60,793 nt of DNA from Saprospiraceae bacterium (GCA_022844265.1 JALHMA010000003.1:1-60793); one strand, 5' to 3'; positions 34,697-42,716 are shown, numbered from the stretch's first letter. The notes: generated by a model not told the origin, from the letters alone. Numbers and translations are program-made.

Positions 34697-36983
34697 ACCG
34701 CTTGGAATACATTCCGTGCTGTGTGCATTCAAAAAGTGTTTCCAGCATCCTGTCCACCGTCGCACGGCTCAAGCCGTAGCCCTCGCCAATCTCGACGGCA
34801 TCTTTTCTGCGAAATTCGGGAGGCAGGTTTTCGATGAACTGCCGCTTGTTGTTCGGCAGGTTATTGAAGGCTGCCATGCCTGACTTGGGTAGCTTTTCGA
34901 GTAAAAAAAGGGTGTGATGGATGAATACGTTTGCCAGCTTTTGAACGGTTTCGTAATCAGTTTCCGAGCAATAAATAACGGTAGTCGTGTCCCGCCGCTC
35001 GAACTTTCGGAGCGCCGAAAAAGTCATTGCCATTCGGAAGAAAATGACGCCCATACGGAACACGGATGCCAACGCATCGTCGCCGTTCAGCAGATAAGTT
35101 TCCTTGAGCAATCGCTGGAAGGTCTCGAAATGGTGCGCCCACTGGCTGCGGCTGAAGTGAAATTCGGTCGGGTGGGCAGCGAGAAAATTGTGCATTTCGA
35201 CCACCTCCTGCGAGCGCTCCCGAAAGTATTCCGTCAGGTTGACGCTGCCCTGCTGTGGCGAAACATCTCGCCAATGCGGTTTCACGGCGAAGATGTAAAA
35301 CAGGAACCGGGAGAACAGCCCGTCCTCGCTCGATGGGATTAGGCGCAGCACTTGGTTCGGTGTTCCCGATAGCGCAATGGAGAGCCGTGGTGACTCCAGT
35401 TCCATGAACTCGACGACGGATTTCCGGGAATTGGCGTCGTCCTCGTGGCTGAAGCATTTGCGCATCAGGTCGGAGTATTTGCCCCAATCCTGTTGGAGGA
35501 CGTTACCCAGCGTGTCGGCTTCCGTTTCGCAGAGGATGCCGGAGCCGCCGTTATCAGCGAGGTGCTGGCGGAACATGGCGGCGCTGGTATTGGCGGGGAT
35601 GAACAGGAGCTTGACGGGCGGCTTGACGGGTTCGTTTTCTTCCGCCGCTTCAAAAAGCGCCGTCGGTTTTTTGCTTTTCAGCAATCGGCTTTGGCGACGG
35701 TTGTACTCGATGAGGTCTTTTTTGTACTTGTCGAAGGCGGTTTTGCTCTGCTCTTTGAGCGATTTGTGAAGCCCGTTGCCGAGGTGCTTGGCAAAAGTCA
35801 TCACCGACTTGCTGCTGGCGGGCGGGGCGAGGATGAAGGAATAGAGGTTCGGGAAAAATTCCCGGCGGTCGTAAACGCCTTTCGTGGCCGGGATGCAGCC
35901 GGAAAGGATGGAAATGGCGGCGGTGAGAAAAACGTCCCGCTCCCGTGGGTCTTCCAGCAGGGCGCAAGGCTCTCGGAGCAAGGCGGGCAGGTCGGGGAAA
36001 ATTTCGTCCGGGAAGATGGGCGTGTTGTGGAGTTGGGTGTAAAAATCTTCGGTTGGTGTCCCCTTCGAGCCATGCTCGACAGGGTGGTGCTTGTAGGCAC
36101 TTGCGACGGTGGCGATGACCTCCCGACGAGGCAGGTCGGAGAAGTTTTCCAAAGCAAAATCGAGGGTATCGGTTTCAGTGACGCCCGCTCGGTTGGCGTT
36201 GTTGCTAAACAAGTAGAGGAAGTTGTTGCGGTTGCCCTCAATGTAGTCGGACTGGCATTGGGTTTGGGTGAAAATCTGTTGCAGCCCACTTGTCTTTGGC
36301 AATACATCCTTGGTGGCTTTCCCTTTTTTCGTGGACGGCTCTCTATCGGGATGACAAAAAAGGTGCGTGGACGGGTTCCCTTCGGGAATGGTAAGGGGCG
36401 GAGGGCAATCGGCGAGGACGGGAAAAACCTCTCTGTCAGTTTTAACCCAAGCATCGGGGTCGTGGGAAAGAAAACAAAGGCGGGTGATGTCCTTGCCGGA
36501 GCGGTCGAGCAGCCCCCCTCCGGCTCCCCCAAATTGGGGGGAGAGCAAGTCTGTGTAATATTTCGCCACTTGCCGAAAGGCTTCTTCGTGACATTCTTGT
36601 TTGCTGTCCACCCGAACGATGACTTTGTAGCCGTTGCCACTCGGCGAAGTGAAGCCAGCGCAAGCGAAGCGGTCTTGGCGAGCTTCCTGTTTCAGCCCTT
36701 CCAATTGTACCTTTTCCAATTTGTCAAAATCGAGGATGACCAACTGCGTGTATTCCACCAGGTGTTCAAGGGTGCGACCGCCGTTGAAATTGCCGGACGG
36801 CGTAAAAGCGGGCAACTGCTTTTTGAGCTTGTCGGCTTTGGCTTTGTTGCTCCGCTGGAGGGCAAGGCGGATTTGGGCAACCTCGGTTTTGAAGTGGTTG
36901 CCTTTAATCGCCCCGATGATTTGCTCCAGGGTGCGGTGCCCGGCGACTTTGGTGAAATGGTAAAAAAGTGTGAGTTGTTGCAT
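34695..36983 (-). CDS. VirE-N/BT4734-like plus DUF3987 protein
   Basis: A 762-aa protein typical of Bacteroidota integrative elements. The N-terminal ~190 residues match the BT4734/VirE_N domain (LVILDFDKL, FTSPSGNGYKVIVRVD), which resembles archaeo-eukaryotic primase-like catalytic cores. Residues about 320-740 match DUF3987, a P-loop/primase-associated helicase-like domain (LAPPASSKSVMTFAKHLG; SGILCETEADTLGNVLQQDWGKYSDLMRKCFSHED). A role in element replication is likely. The gene lies 27 bases after the stop of a second BT4734-like gene on the same strand. Confidence 0.82.
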   Translation of the reverse strand: MQQLTLFYHFTKVAGHRTLEQIIGAIKGNHFKTEVAQIRLALQRSNKAKADKLKKQLPAFTPSGNFNGGRTLEHLVEYTQLVILDFDKLEKVQLEGLKQEARQDRFACAGFTSPSGNGYKVIVRVDSKQECHEEAFRQVAKYYTDLLSPQFGGAGGGLLDRSGKDITRLCFLSHDPDAWVKTDREVFPVLADCPPPLTIPEGNPSTHLFCHPDREPSTKKGKATKDVLPKTSGLQQIFTQTQCQSDYIEGNRNNFLYLFSNNANRAGVTETDTLDFALENFSDLPRREVIATVASAYKHHPVEHGSKGTPTEDFYTQLHNTPIFPDEIFPDLPALLREPCALLEDPRERDVFLTAAISILSGCIPATKGVYDRREFFPNLYSFILAPPASSKSVMTFAKHLGNGLHKSLKEQSKTAFDKYKKDLIEYNRRQSRLLKSKKPTALFEAAEENEPVKPPVKLLFIPANTSAAMFRQHLADNGGSGILCETEADTLGNVLQQDWGKYSDLMRKCFSHEDDANSRKSVVEFMELESPRLSIALSGTPNQVLRLIPSSEDGLFSRFLFYIFAVKPHWRDVSPQQGSVNLTEYFRERSQEVVEMHNFLAAHPTEFHFSRSQWAHHFETFQRLLKETYLLNGDDALASVFRMGVIFFRMAMTFSALRKFERRDTTTVIYCSETDYETVQKLANVFIHHTLFLLEKLPKSGMAAFNNLPNNKRQFIENLPPEFRRKDAVEIGEGYGLSRATVDRMLETLFECTQHGMYSKR

Positions 36984-37010
36984 GGCGAGGTGGTCGTCGG
37001 AAATGGAAGG

Positions 37011-37631
37011 TCAGACAAAAAGTGCGGCTACGGTCGTTGCCGGAAGTGCGACAGCATTGGAAGCTGGCGGTGCCGGAACGGGCTTGGGCTGCAAGGGAAA
37101 CGGCACGGCATCGGAGTTGATGTAGGTGTCGGGGTCAGAGGAACAGTAGCAGCCGTCCGTGACCCTAAACCCGGCAGATGTGAGTGAAAGCCCAACTGTT
37201 TCGGTGAAATGCTGGTACACCCGGTTGAAGCTCCGCTGGTGCTGGTGGGCTTCGGTTTCGACGGGAACGAGCAGGACAATTGCGTTCCCAGCGATGTTGC
37301 GGAAGCAGGCGTAAACCTGCGGGTCGGCGATGATGGATTGGCGGGTTTCGGCAATGTCCCGTTCCCTCAGCGGGTTGGTTTCCAGCATGACGAAGCGGGA
37401 GTATTGCACGAGGTCGTCCTTGCGGCGCAACACGAGGAAACGCCCAGCCGGGGTGAAATAGGGCAGTTGGAACAATAGCTGGTCGGCCCAGTCGTCCTTG
37501 CCGTCGAACAATAGTTGGCGGTAGTTTTCGACGATTTCACGGTCGGTGCCTTTTTGGATTTGGAGAAGGATGTTGCTCAATGGACGGTTCGCCGTGAGCT
37601 GCTGGTTGCGAAAAACGGATACGGTGGTCAT
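37011..37631 (-). CDS. BT4734/VirE-N-like protein (stand-alone)
   Basis: A 206-aa protein corresponding to the N-terminal domain of its neighbour: MLETNPLRERDI parallels VILDFDKLEKVQ, and NIAGNAIVLLVPVETEAHQHQRSFNRVYQHF parallels SGNGYKVIVRVDSKQECHEEAFRQVAKYY. It is a split or paralogous primase-like domain. Many elements carry only one copy, so a second, free-standing version is worth noting. The C-terminal 40 residues are Pro/Ala-rich. Confidence 0.7.
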   Translation of the reverse strand: MTTVSVFRNQQLTANRPLSNILLQIQKGTDREIVENYRQLLFDGKDDWADQLLFQLPYFTPAGRFLVLRRKDDLVQYSRFVMLETNPLRERDIAETRQSIIADPQVYACFRNIAGNAIVLLVPVETEAHQHQRSFNRVYQHFTETVGLSLTSAGFRVTDGCYCSSDPDTYINSDAVPFPLQPKPVPAPPASNAVALPATTVAALFV

Positions 37632-37695
37632 GGCAAGATGAGTTTTGAGTGATGAATTAAGAGTTATTGAGTTGTGCCGCTTTTGGCGGCGAGAA

Positions 37696-37938
37696 TTAAT
37701 GCCTGTGGCGCTTCAACAGATGGTGGATTTCGGTTTCCTGGTAGTAGATTTTCTTCCCGATTTTGGTGAAGGGCAGTATGCCTTTTTCCCGCCAGGCGGC
37801 AGCGGTGTTCTTGCTGATTTTCAGCATCCGGATGATGTCGCTATTGTCGAGCAACTCGCCAGACTGGTCGCCAGCGTCCAGCGTATGCCGGATGGCATCA
37901 AGGCGCTGGATGATTTGATTGAATTGCTCGTCGGACAT
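37696..37938 (-). CDS. Excisionase-family helix-turn-helix protein (copy 1)
   Basis: An 80-aa MerR/AlpA-like DNA-binding protein (HTH_17). The core LLDNSDIIRMLKISKNTAAAWREKGILPFTKIGKKIYYQETEIHHLLKR covers the helix-turn-helix and wing. Such proteins control excision or replication genes of integrative elements. The 20-bp dyad at 38004-38023 lies 66 bases upstream of its start, and a near-identical inverted copy precedes the other HTH gene. Confidence 0.82.
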   Translation of the reverse strand: MSDEQFNQIIQRLDAIRHTLDAGDQSGELLDNSDIIRMLKISKNTAAAWREKGILPFTKIGKKIYYQETEIHHLLKRHRH

Positions 37939-38003
37939 GCGGTTAAGTCAGGTTGTGGTTGAAATGTGCAAGCAAAAGTAGGCGGAGGGAAAACCACATG
38001 GCA

Positions 38004-38023
38004 GTTGTACAAGGTGGTGCAAC
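38004..38023. promoter_or_regulatory. 20-bp dyad site A
   Basis: GTTGTACAAGGTGGTGCAAC has near-symmetric 7-bp arms around a 6-bp asymmetric centre. Its reverse complement matches site B (39481-39500) in 18 of 20 positions. It could be an HTH-protein operator or a recombinase core site. Confidence 0.5.
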
Positions 38024-38061
38024 CAAAGGTTAAGACGTTGATTTACAATGGATTGCGGAGA

Positions 38062-38988
38062 TTATTTTCCCCGGTCTTTTTTTGCCTTCTGCATCAGATG
38101 GGCGAATTTCTCGAAGCAGGTTTCCATTGCCTTGGAGGTTGGAGCATCGAAGTGGTTCTTGACGCTGCGCCAGCTGATGTCCTCCGATTGCTTGGTCTGG
38201 AAGTGGGCGGCAAGGAACTTGCAGACCTCCGTTTTATACTGGCGGGGAATGAGGTCGAGGTCGTACATGGCCCGAAAGAAGTATGCGAGTTCAGCGACCG
38301 AGAGGTTGATTTTGATTTTGGGCAGAACAGCCTCCTCGTTCATCTGCAATGGTGGCGGCGCAATGGTGGAAACGAGCATTTCCAATTGTCTTAGCTTCTC
38401 TATTTCGAGGTCAATCTGCAGGTCGAAAGGCACGATATTGGAAGCAGTGAAGGAGGGTTTATTTTGTAAGTAGCTGGTCTTGGCTTCGAGCAGGTAGGCG
38501 AGCTTATCGGTAAAATCGGGCAGGTGTTTCAACTGTTCCTTCACGTCGTGGATGCTGAAACGGAGGCTGTAAAACTCGGCAATCGAGCCTTCCAGTTCTT
38601 CGGAGACGCCCTGCCAGATGGCACGACGGGCACGCTCGATGGAGGCGCTGGCAAGCTGAAATGAAGTTTGGCAGCCCGCTTTCGCAAGCAAAGGCTGGTT
38701 GAGCATGAGCAACAGCTCGAAGCGCTGGAGCCAGACAAAAGGCTTGCGCACCTGGTCGCACTGCCACGCAAGGAAGGTGTCCCACCGATGGCGGGGCAAG
38801 TTGGTTGTTTTCTGGAGCAGTGCCAGACAGTAGTTTTTCATTGAAACCTGCCCTTCCACCGTAAAATCGGGGAGACAGGCAAGCCCTTCTGCGGTAATTT
38901 CAATGTCCGTGGGTTGGGTTTGCGTGTAATCAGCAAACGGGTGCTCCGGAAAGTCAACCTGTGTCAACTCGATTAAATGAAGTCCCAT
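38062..38988 (-). CDS. Hypothetical mobile-element protein, RteC-like C-terminus suspected
   Basis: A 308-aa mostly helical protein without signal or membrane segment. The C-terminal part (INLSVAELAYFFRAMYDLDLI, then KFLAAHFQTKQSEDISWRSVKNHF) resembles the C-terminal region of RteC-type regulators that control excision and transfer of Bacteroides conjugative elements, but the similarity is recalled rather than tested. It is the only gene inside the 1.5-kb segment bounded by the two dyad sites apart from HTH copy 2. Confidence 0.5.
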   Translation of the reverse strand: MGLHLIELTQVDFPEHPFADYTQTQPTDIEITAEGLACLPDFTVEGQVSMKNYCLALLQKTTNLPRHRWDTFLAWQCDQVRKPFVWLQRFELLLMLNQPLLAKAGCQTSFQLASASIERARRAIWQGVSEELEGSIAEFYSLRFSIHDVKEQLKHLPDFTDKLAYLLEAKTSYLQNKPSFTASNIVPFDLQIDLEIEKLRQLEMLVSTIAPPPLQMNEEAVLPKIKINLSVAELAYFFRAMYDLDLIPRQYKTEVCKFLAAHFQTKQSEDISWRSVKNHFDAPTSKAMETCFEKFAHLMQKAKKDRGK

Positions 38989-39113
38989 AGTAATTTTAAA
39001 AGGTAACGTGTCCGCCCAATGTGTGCTGACCAGCCAATAGTATGTTGTGTTTGAGAACCGGAGCGAAAGGTAAGCGGGTTTGTAGATAAAAACAAATTGT
39101 TTTAATTATTTCA

Positions 39114-39431
39114 TCAAATTGTTGATAACTTCTTACGCTTTTTAAAAATAGGCAGGTTGGCTGCTGCTATGTCTATGTCCTCAGTTGAGGACAACCGCTT
39201 TCGTTGCAGCCATTGGTCAAGTTCAACCCTGTTGAAGTAGAGCTTCTTTCCGTTTGGGCAGTAGTGCGGGATTTGGCGGGTGCTGGTGAGCTTGTAAAGG
39301 TGGCTTTCGCTGAGTTCGAGGTACAGGCAGGCTTCCTTGAAATTGAGGACTTCTTTTTGGAGGAGGGATTGGCTGAGAAGTAGTTCCTCGATGCGGTCCA
39401 GTTTTGTAAGGATGTCGGATTGGTGGTTCAT
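39114..39431 (-). CDS. Excisionase-family helix-turn-helix protein (copy 2)
   Basis: A 105-aa HTH_17 protein: NFKEACLYLELSESHLYKLTSTRQIPHYCPNGKKLYFNRVELDQWLQRKR is the DNA-binding core, preceded by a short helix and followed by a basic tail. ATG at 39431 (MNHQSDILTKLD) aligns with copy 1 (MSDEQFNQIIQRLD); the track start adds seven residues. Dyad site B lies 50 bases upstream. Confidence 0.8.
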   Translation of the reverse strand: MNHQSDILTKLDRIEELLLSQSLLQKEVLNFKEACLYLELSESHLYKLTSTRQIPHYCPNGKKLYFNRVELDQWLQRKRLSSTEDIDIAAANLPIFKKRKKLSTI

Positions 39432-39480
39432 GCCCAGTGATTTTTTGAGCAAAGGAAAGCATCTGAAAAATTGGAGGGTA

Positions 39481-39500
39481 GTTGTACCACCTTGTGCAAC
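39481..39500. promoter_or_regulatory. 20-bp dyad site B
   Basis: GTTGTACCACCTTGTGCAAC is the inverted counterpart of site A. It lies upstream of HTH copy 2. The 200 bases beyond it (39501-39700) contain no gene that I can support. Confidence 0.5.
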
Positions 39501-39705
39501 CCTACTGTCGAAGGCTGAAAATCAGGCTTTTGTGTCAGGAAAAAAAATGAAAGGAGCTTGTCTACTTGGAATGGTTGAAAGGCGATTTTTTGACAAAAAA
39601 ATGGCTGCGCTTACTTTTTTCTTGCCTAGCCGCCGCTGCTTACTTTTTACTTACTTTTTTAAAAAAAAGGAGCTACGCTAATGCGTAACTCCTTGATAAT
39701 CAGTG

Positions 39706-39750
39706 TCGGGGTGACAGGATTTGAACCTGCGACCACACGCCCCCCAGCCA
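39706..39750 (-). tRNA. Truncated tRNA-Pro, 3' half only (probable attachment site)
   Basis: On the minus strand, GTCGCAGGTTCAAATCCTGT followed by CACCCCGA gives a complete T-arm and 3' acceptor strand of a tRNA-Pro. The sequence becomes unrelated at the anticodon loop (CTGGGGG), and no matching 5' acceptor CGGGGTG lies upstream. This is what remains when an element integrates in a tRNA 3' end, so it probably marks the end of the 34.7-39.7 kb element. Confidence 0.65.
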
Positions 39751-39870
39751 GCGGAGCGCACGGCGCAGGCCCCGCCGCACATTCCCGCCACCTCGCTGGC
39801 CGATGCGGTGTCGGGGCTGTTGGACAAGGCGGCGGCTACGAACGGGGTGCATGAGGAAGCAGCGGCTTAG
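39736..39870 (+). pseudogene. C-terminal fragment of an unidentified gene
   Basis: A GC-rich frame ending ..HIPATSLADAVSGLLDKAAATNGVHEEAAA and TAG at 39868-39870 reads like the tail of a longer protein, without any start. It abuts the truncated tRNA, so it could be chromosomal sequence cut off by element insertion. No family recognised. Confidence 0.3.
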
Positions 39871-39972
39871 GTTGGTACTTATCTTCGAATTTATAGTTGA
39901 AGTTGCCGGGCAAAGGGTTTTGTCCGGCATTTTTTATTGCAGCCATTTGACATCGGATTATTTTCTTGAAAA

Positions 39973-40002
39973 ACTTAAAGTAAAAACCCGCCCCGTTCGT
40001 CT
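39973..40002 (+). promoter_or_regulatory. ECF-type promoter in front of the sigma-factor gene
   Basis: ACTTAAAGTAAAAA (39973-39986) and GTTCGTCT (39995-40002) recur with the same 22-base offset at 41152/41174. GTCT/CGTC is a usual -10 motif for ECF sigma factors. It lies 42 bases before the sigma-factor ATG, so autoregulation is likely. Confidence 0.6.
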
Positions 40003-40044
40003 GCCATCCTCAAAAACAGCATCTTCGTGACCGAAACAACCACC

Positions 40045-40590
40045 ATGGCAGAACGGCAGAATATCGTGCAGACGGTGCGCAGCTACGGCAAGCGGCTCTT
40101 CGGCTTCATCCGGCAGCGGGTGGGCAGCGATGCCGATGCCGAGGACGTGCTGCAGGACGTATGGTTCCAACTCAGCCAACTCGTGGACCTGGAGTCGGTG
40201 GAAAACATCGGGGCTTGGCTCTTCCGGGTCACCCGGAACAAGCTCACCGACCGCTCCCGCAAGCGCCTGCCCGACCGCCTCGAAGACCTCGCTTACGAGA
40301 ACGAGGACGGTGAAACCCAGTTCAGCGACCTACTGCTCGCCGACTTCGCCACGCCAGAAGACGAGTACCTGCGCCAGCTTTTTTGGGAAACGCTGTTCGC
40401 CGCACTGGAGGAACTGCCCGAAAACCAGCGCAACGTCTTCGTCTGGAACGAATTGGAAGACCAAACTTTCCAGCAAATCGCCGACCGTACCGGCGAGAAC
40501 ATCAAAACCCTGATTTCCCGAAAACGCTATGCCGTGCTGCACTTGCGCCGCCGCCTCGAAACCTTTTACCAAGAACTCATAAATTATTGA
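40045..40590 (+). CDS. ECF-type RNA polymerase sigma factor
   Basis: A 181-aa sigma-70 family protein: region 2 (RSYGKRLFGFIRQRVGSDADAEDVLQDVWFQL .. GAWLFRVTRNKLTDRSRKR) and region 4 (LEELPENQRNVFVWNELEDQTFQQIADRTGENIKTLISRKRYAVLHLRRRL). It is an ECF factor, starting with ATG at 40045; the track uses the GTG at 40027. No classical anti-sigma gene follows; the next gene encodes a small membrane protein that could play that part. A copy of its promoter stands before the 41261 gene, giving a two-transcript regulon with the Hsp20. Confidence 0.88.
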   Translation: MAERQNIVQTVRSYGKRLFGFIRQRVGSDADAEDVLQDVWFQLSQLVDLESVENIGAWLFRVTRNKLTDRSRKRLPDRLEDLAYENEDGETQFSDLLLADFATPEDEYLRQLFWETLFAALEELPENQRNVFVWNELEDQTFQQIADRTGENIKTLISRKRYAVLHLRRRLETFYQELINY

Positions 40591-40594
40591 AGCC

Positions 40595-40903
40595 ATGTTT
40601 ATGCCTCGTCGCAAAAAATTCATCTTCATCCCCTTCCTCCTAGTGGCCGCCGTGCTGCTCTTTGGCTGGGTGGTCATGTCGCTTTGGAATGCCATATTGC
40701 CAGATGTGGTTTCGGGCGTTTCGGCCCTGACCTATTGGCAGGCAGTGGGATTGCTAATCCTCTCAAAGATTCTTTTTGGAGGCTTCAAAGGGGGAGGCCC
40801 TGGTCGTGGGCCGTCTGCCCATTTTCGGGAGAAATGGCGCAACATGAACGAAGAGGAGCGCACCCAGTTCAAGGCTGCTTGGCGTGATCGCTGCAAAAAA
40901 TAG
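40595..40903 (+). CDS. Small membrane protein downstream of the sigma factor
   Basis: A 102-aa protein with two membrane segments (about 9-30 and 45-62) and a C-terminal cytosolic tail (FREKWRNMNEEERTQFKAAWRDRCKK). The motif YWQAVGLLILSKILFGGFKGG recurs in small proteins next to ECF sigma genes of Bacteroidota. The tail resembles the helical metal/stress-sensing segment of zinc-resistance-associated (Spy-like) proteins only loosely. A sensor or anti-sigma role is a guess from position, 4 bases after the sigma stop. Confidence 0.65.
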   Translation: MFMPRRKKFIFIPFLLVAAVLLFGWVVMSLWNAILPDVVSGVSALTYWQAVGLLILSKILFGGFKGGGPGRGPSAHFREKWRNMNEEERTQFKAAWRDRCKK

Positions 40904-40960
40904 GGATTGGAACCCAGTCCCCACCCGTTCAAGCAGACCCTTGAACCGTCCCGATAGCTA

Positions 40961-41028
40961 TGCGAGAGGGCGGGTCATCAAACCCGCCTATTCCGGAACA
41001 GGCGGGTTTGATAACCCGCCCTCTCGCA
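40961..41028. repeat. 29-bp stem hairpin
   Basis: Arms 40961-40989 and 41000-41028 match in 28 of 29 positions around a 10-base loop. It follows the small membrane gene by 57 bases and may end that transcript. The rest of the gap 40904-41260 holds only the second ECF promoter. Confidence 0.65.
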
Positions 41029-41151
41029 AGGAGACTGCTACAACCGATACTCCTGCCATTCTCTCAATAAAGACTGATTATCAATCATTTACGAAGACTC
41101 CAATCCATACTTCTTGTTAAACCAATAAAATTTTTGAAAATAAATCAATCT

Positions 41152-41181
41152 ACTTAAAGTAAAAATAAACCTGGTTCGTCT
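41152..41181 (+). promoter_or_regulatory. Second ECF-type promoter
   Basis: ACTTAAAGTAAAAA (41152-41165) and GTTCGTCT (41174-41181) repeat the sigma-gene promoter exactly in these blocks and in spacing. The transcript would cover the 41261 gene and Hsp20. Confidence 0.6.
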
Positions 41182-41260
41182 TCCTATATGTGCGGCAAAT
41201 CAAACCAAAAAAGCCGCCGATAAATCACCCGGTTTTTCACATCTTTTAAACATCAAAATC

Positions 41261-41524
41261 ATGCGACGTTTCCCGTTTTTCGTCGGCCCACTCGTGGGCC
41301 TGGTACTCTTGTTTTTCTTCCTGAAAGCCCTGTTCATCGTCCTGTTCGGCGCAGCCGTGCTGGGCATGGGGGCGATGGCCTTCAAGGCCATACGCTCACG
41401 CCACCACTACGGCCCGATGCACGTAGCGGCCATGCGCCAGCGCCAGCCCGTACCGATTGACGGTCGGCGCAGCGAACCAACCTTCGACTGGATGCCACAG
41501 GGCCGAATCATTGAAGTAATCTAA
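41261..41524 (+). CDS. Small single-membrane-segment protein
   Basis: An 87-aa protein with one long hydrophobic segment (about 6-42, possibly a hairpin) and a basic tail (RSRHHYGPMHVAAMRQRQ). No known family. It is preceded by the ECF-type promoter and followed after 131 bases, which contain a hairpin, by Hsp20, so it is probably a member of the envelope- or heat-stress regulon. Confidence 0.6.
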   Translation: MRRFPFFVGPLVGLVLLFFFLKALFIVLFGAAVLGMGAMAFKAIRSRHHYGPMHVAAMRQRQPVPIDGRRSEPTFDWMPQGRIIEVI

Positions 41525-41549
41525 ATCAATCACCAGGGACAGTAACACT

Positions 41550-41622
41550 TGGGTTTTTAGGTTCTTGGTTTCAGGTTTCAGGGTAGCCCCTGTGTGAAAC
41601 CTGAAACCCTAAACCTGAAACC
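41550..41622. repeat. Imperfect hairpin with GGTTTCAGGTTTC core
   Basis: GGTTTCAGGTTTC (41567-41579) pairs with GAAACCTGAAACC (41596-41608), with further imperfect pairing outward. It lies between the 41261 gene and Hsp20 and may affect relative expression. Confidence 0.5.
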
Positions 41623-41655
41623 CGGTATTCACTGCCCACCAAACATCTTTAAATC

Positions 41656-42099
41656 ATGTGTTATTCAAATCATCATGGAATGGGCGGCGGCTACGGCCAT
41701 TCCGCTAAGGGAATGGGCGGCCACGCTGGCCGCTTCGGACAAGGCAACCCCTGGATGCGGGGCGCTTGGTTCCAGCCCCCGGTCAATATCGAGGAACTGG
41801 AAGACCGCTACCTGCTGCACCTCGCCGCACCGGGCCGCAATAAGTCCGATTTTCAGCTCAGCGTAGCAGGCGACGTGCTCACCATCTCCAGCCGCAAGCA
41901 GGAGGAGAGCGACCTCGCCGCTGCGCAAAACTGGACCCGCCGGGAGTTCCGCACCGTGGCCTTCGAACGGCAGTTCCAGCTCAACGAGAAGATTGATGCG
42001 GATGGCATCACGGCCAGCTACACCGATGGGGTGCTGGTGGTGACGCTACCCAAGCACGCCAGTGCGCACACCCCTGCAAGGGATGTGTTCGTGGCCTAA
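41656..42099 (+). CDS. Small heat-shock protein, Hsp20/alpha-crystallin family
   Basis: A 147-aa Hsp20 holdase chaperone: a Gly/His/Met-rich N-terminal arm (1-35), the alpha-crystallin domain (about 38-132, with VNIEELEDRYLLHLAAPG and the closing DGVLVVTLPK) and a short C-terminal extension. It lacks an obvious IxI motif in the tail. The His/Met-rich arm could bind metal (speculative). It is the likely effector of the ECF regulon. Confidence 0.88.
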   Translation: MCYSNHHGMGGGYGHSAKGMGGHAGRFGQGNPWMRGAWFQPPVNIEELEDRYLLHLAAPGRNKSDFQLSVAGDVLTISSRKQEESDLAAAQNWTRREFRTVAFERQFQLNEKIDADGITASYTDGVLVVTLPKHASAHTPARDVFVA

Positions 42100-42130
42100 G
42101 CCGATGATATACTTTAGTTGATTTTGTTGG

Positions 42131-42164
42131 GGAGGCAGCCCGGGGTGGGTTGCCTCCTTTTTTT
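42131..42164 (+). terminator. Rho-independent terminator of Hsp20
   Basis: GGAGGCAGCCC / GGGTTGCCTCC stem followed by a run of T, 31 bases past the Hsp20 stop: a canonical terminator. Confidence 0.8.
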
Positions 42165-42263
42165 GTCAATACCTGTGCTTATAGGCCTCCTGTCACCTTG
42201 CTGAGCAATACTGTGCCGGGGATACTGGACTTTTAGGAGGAGCCACTGTCATCCTATCCATAT

Positions 42264-42716
42264 TCAATCCCAAACATACCGTTCATCGTATTCCACCTCA
42301 TATTTTTTCAAAAATGCCCGATACTCTTCTTGGAACGTCTTTTTGCGATGGTGCTCATGTTGCCGGGCGATGTAGTCAATCACTATATTCACCTCCGATG
42401 GGTTCACAGAAAACGCACCGTAGCCATTTTGCCAGTAGAAATTGACGTAAGCCTCCCCTTTCGTCTTTATCCAAAGCGATGAATTGGTTTTTATCTCCTC
42501 CAATAATTTCATCAAAGCCAATTTTTTGGAGAGCATGCACAGGATATGGACATGGTCAATATATCCCCCGATTTTGATGGGTGGGCATTCCATATCCCTG
42601 CATATGCCACCCATATAGGCATGCAATTCGTCTTCAATGGCCGGCACAATAAATGGCTGTCGGTGCTTGGTGCTGAACACCAGGTGTACGTAGTTTTTGA
42701 CGAGTGATTGTCCCAT
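42264..42716 (-). CDS. REP-associated tyrosine transposase (IS200-like, RAYT)
   Basis: A 150-aa Y1-HUH transposase: HVHIL (the HUH motif, about 95-99) and a C-terminal helix with the likely catalytic Tyr (IDYIARQHEHHRKKTF). The pattern starting VKNYVHLVFSTKHRQPFI is typical of the IS200/RAYT group. Upstream of its start lies a palindromic array (42788-43080) that fits a REP system, so it is probably a domesticated RAYT rather than a free insertion sequence. Confidence 0.85.
   Translation of the reverse strand: MGQSLVKNYVHLVFSTKHRQPFIVPAIEDELHAYMGGICRDMECPPIKIGGYIDHVHILCMLSKKLALMKLLEEIKTNSSLWIKTKGEAYVNFYWQNGYGAFSVNPSEVNIVIDYIARQHEHHRKKTFQEEYRAFLKKYEVEYDERYVWD

Noticed and set aside
35445-37187. 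580-aa plus-strand ORF
   Set aside because: Antisense to the clear DUF3987/VirE-N gene; composition is that of a shadow frame.
39706-39790. Complete tRNA-Pro gene
   Set aside because: Only the T-arm and 3' acceptor strand are present; no D-arm, paired anticodon stem or 5' acceptor can be found upstream.
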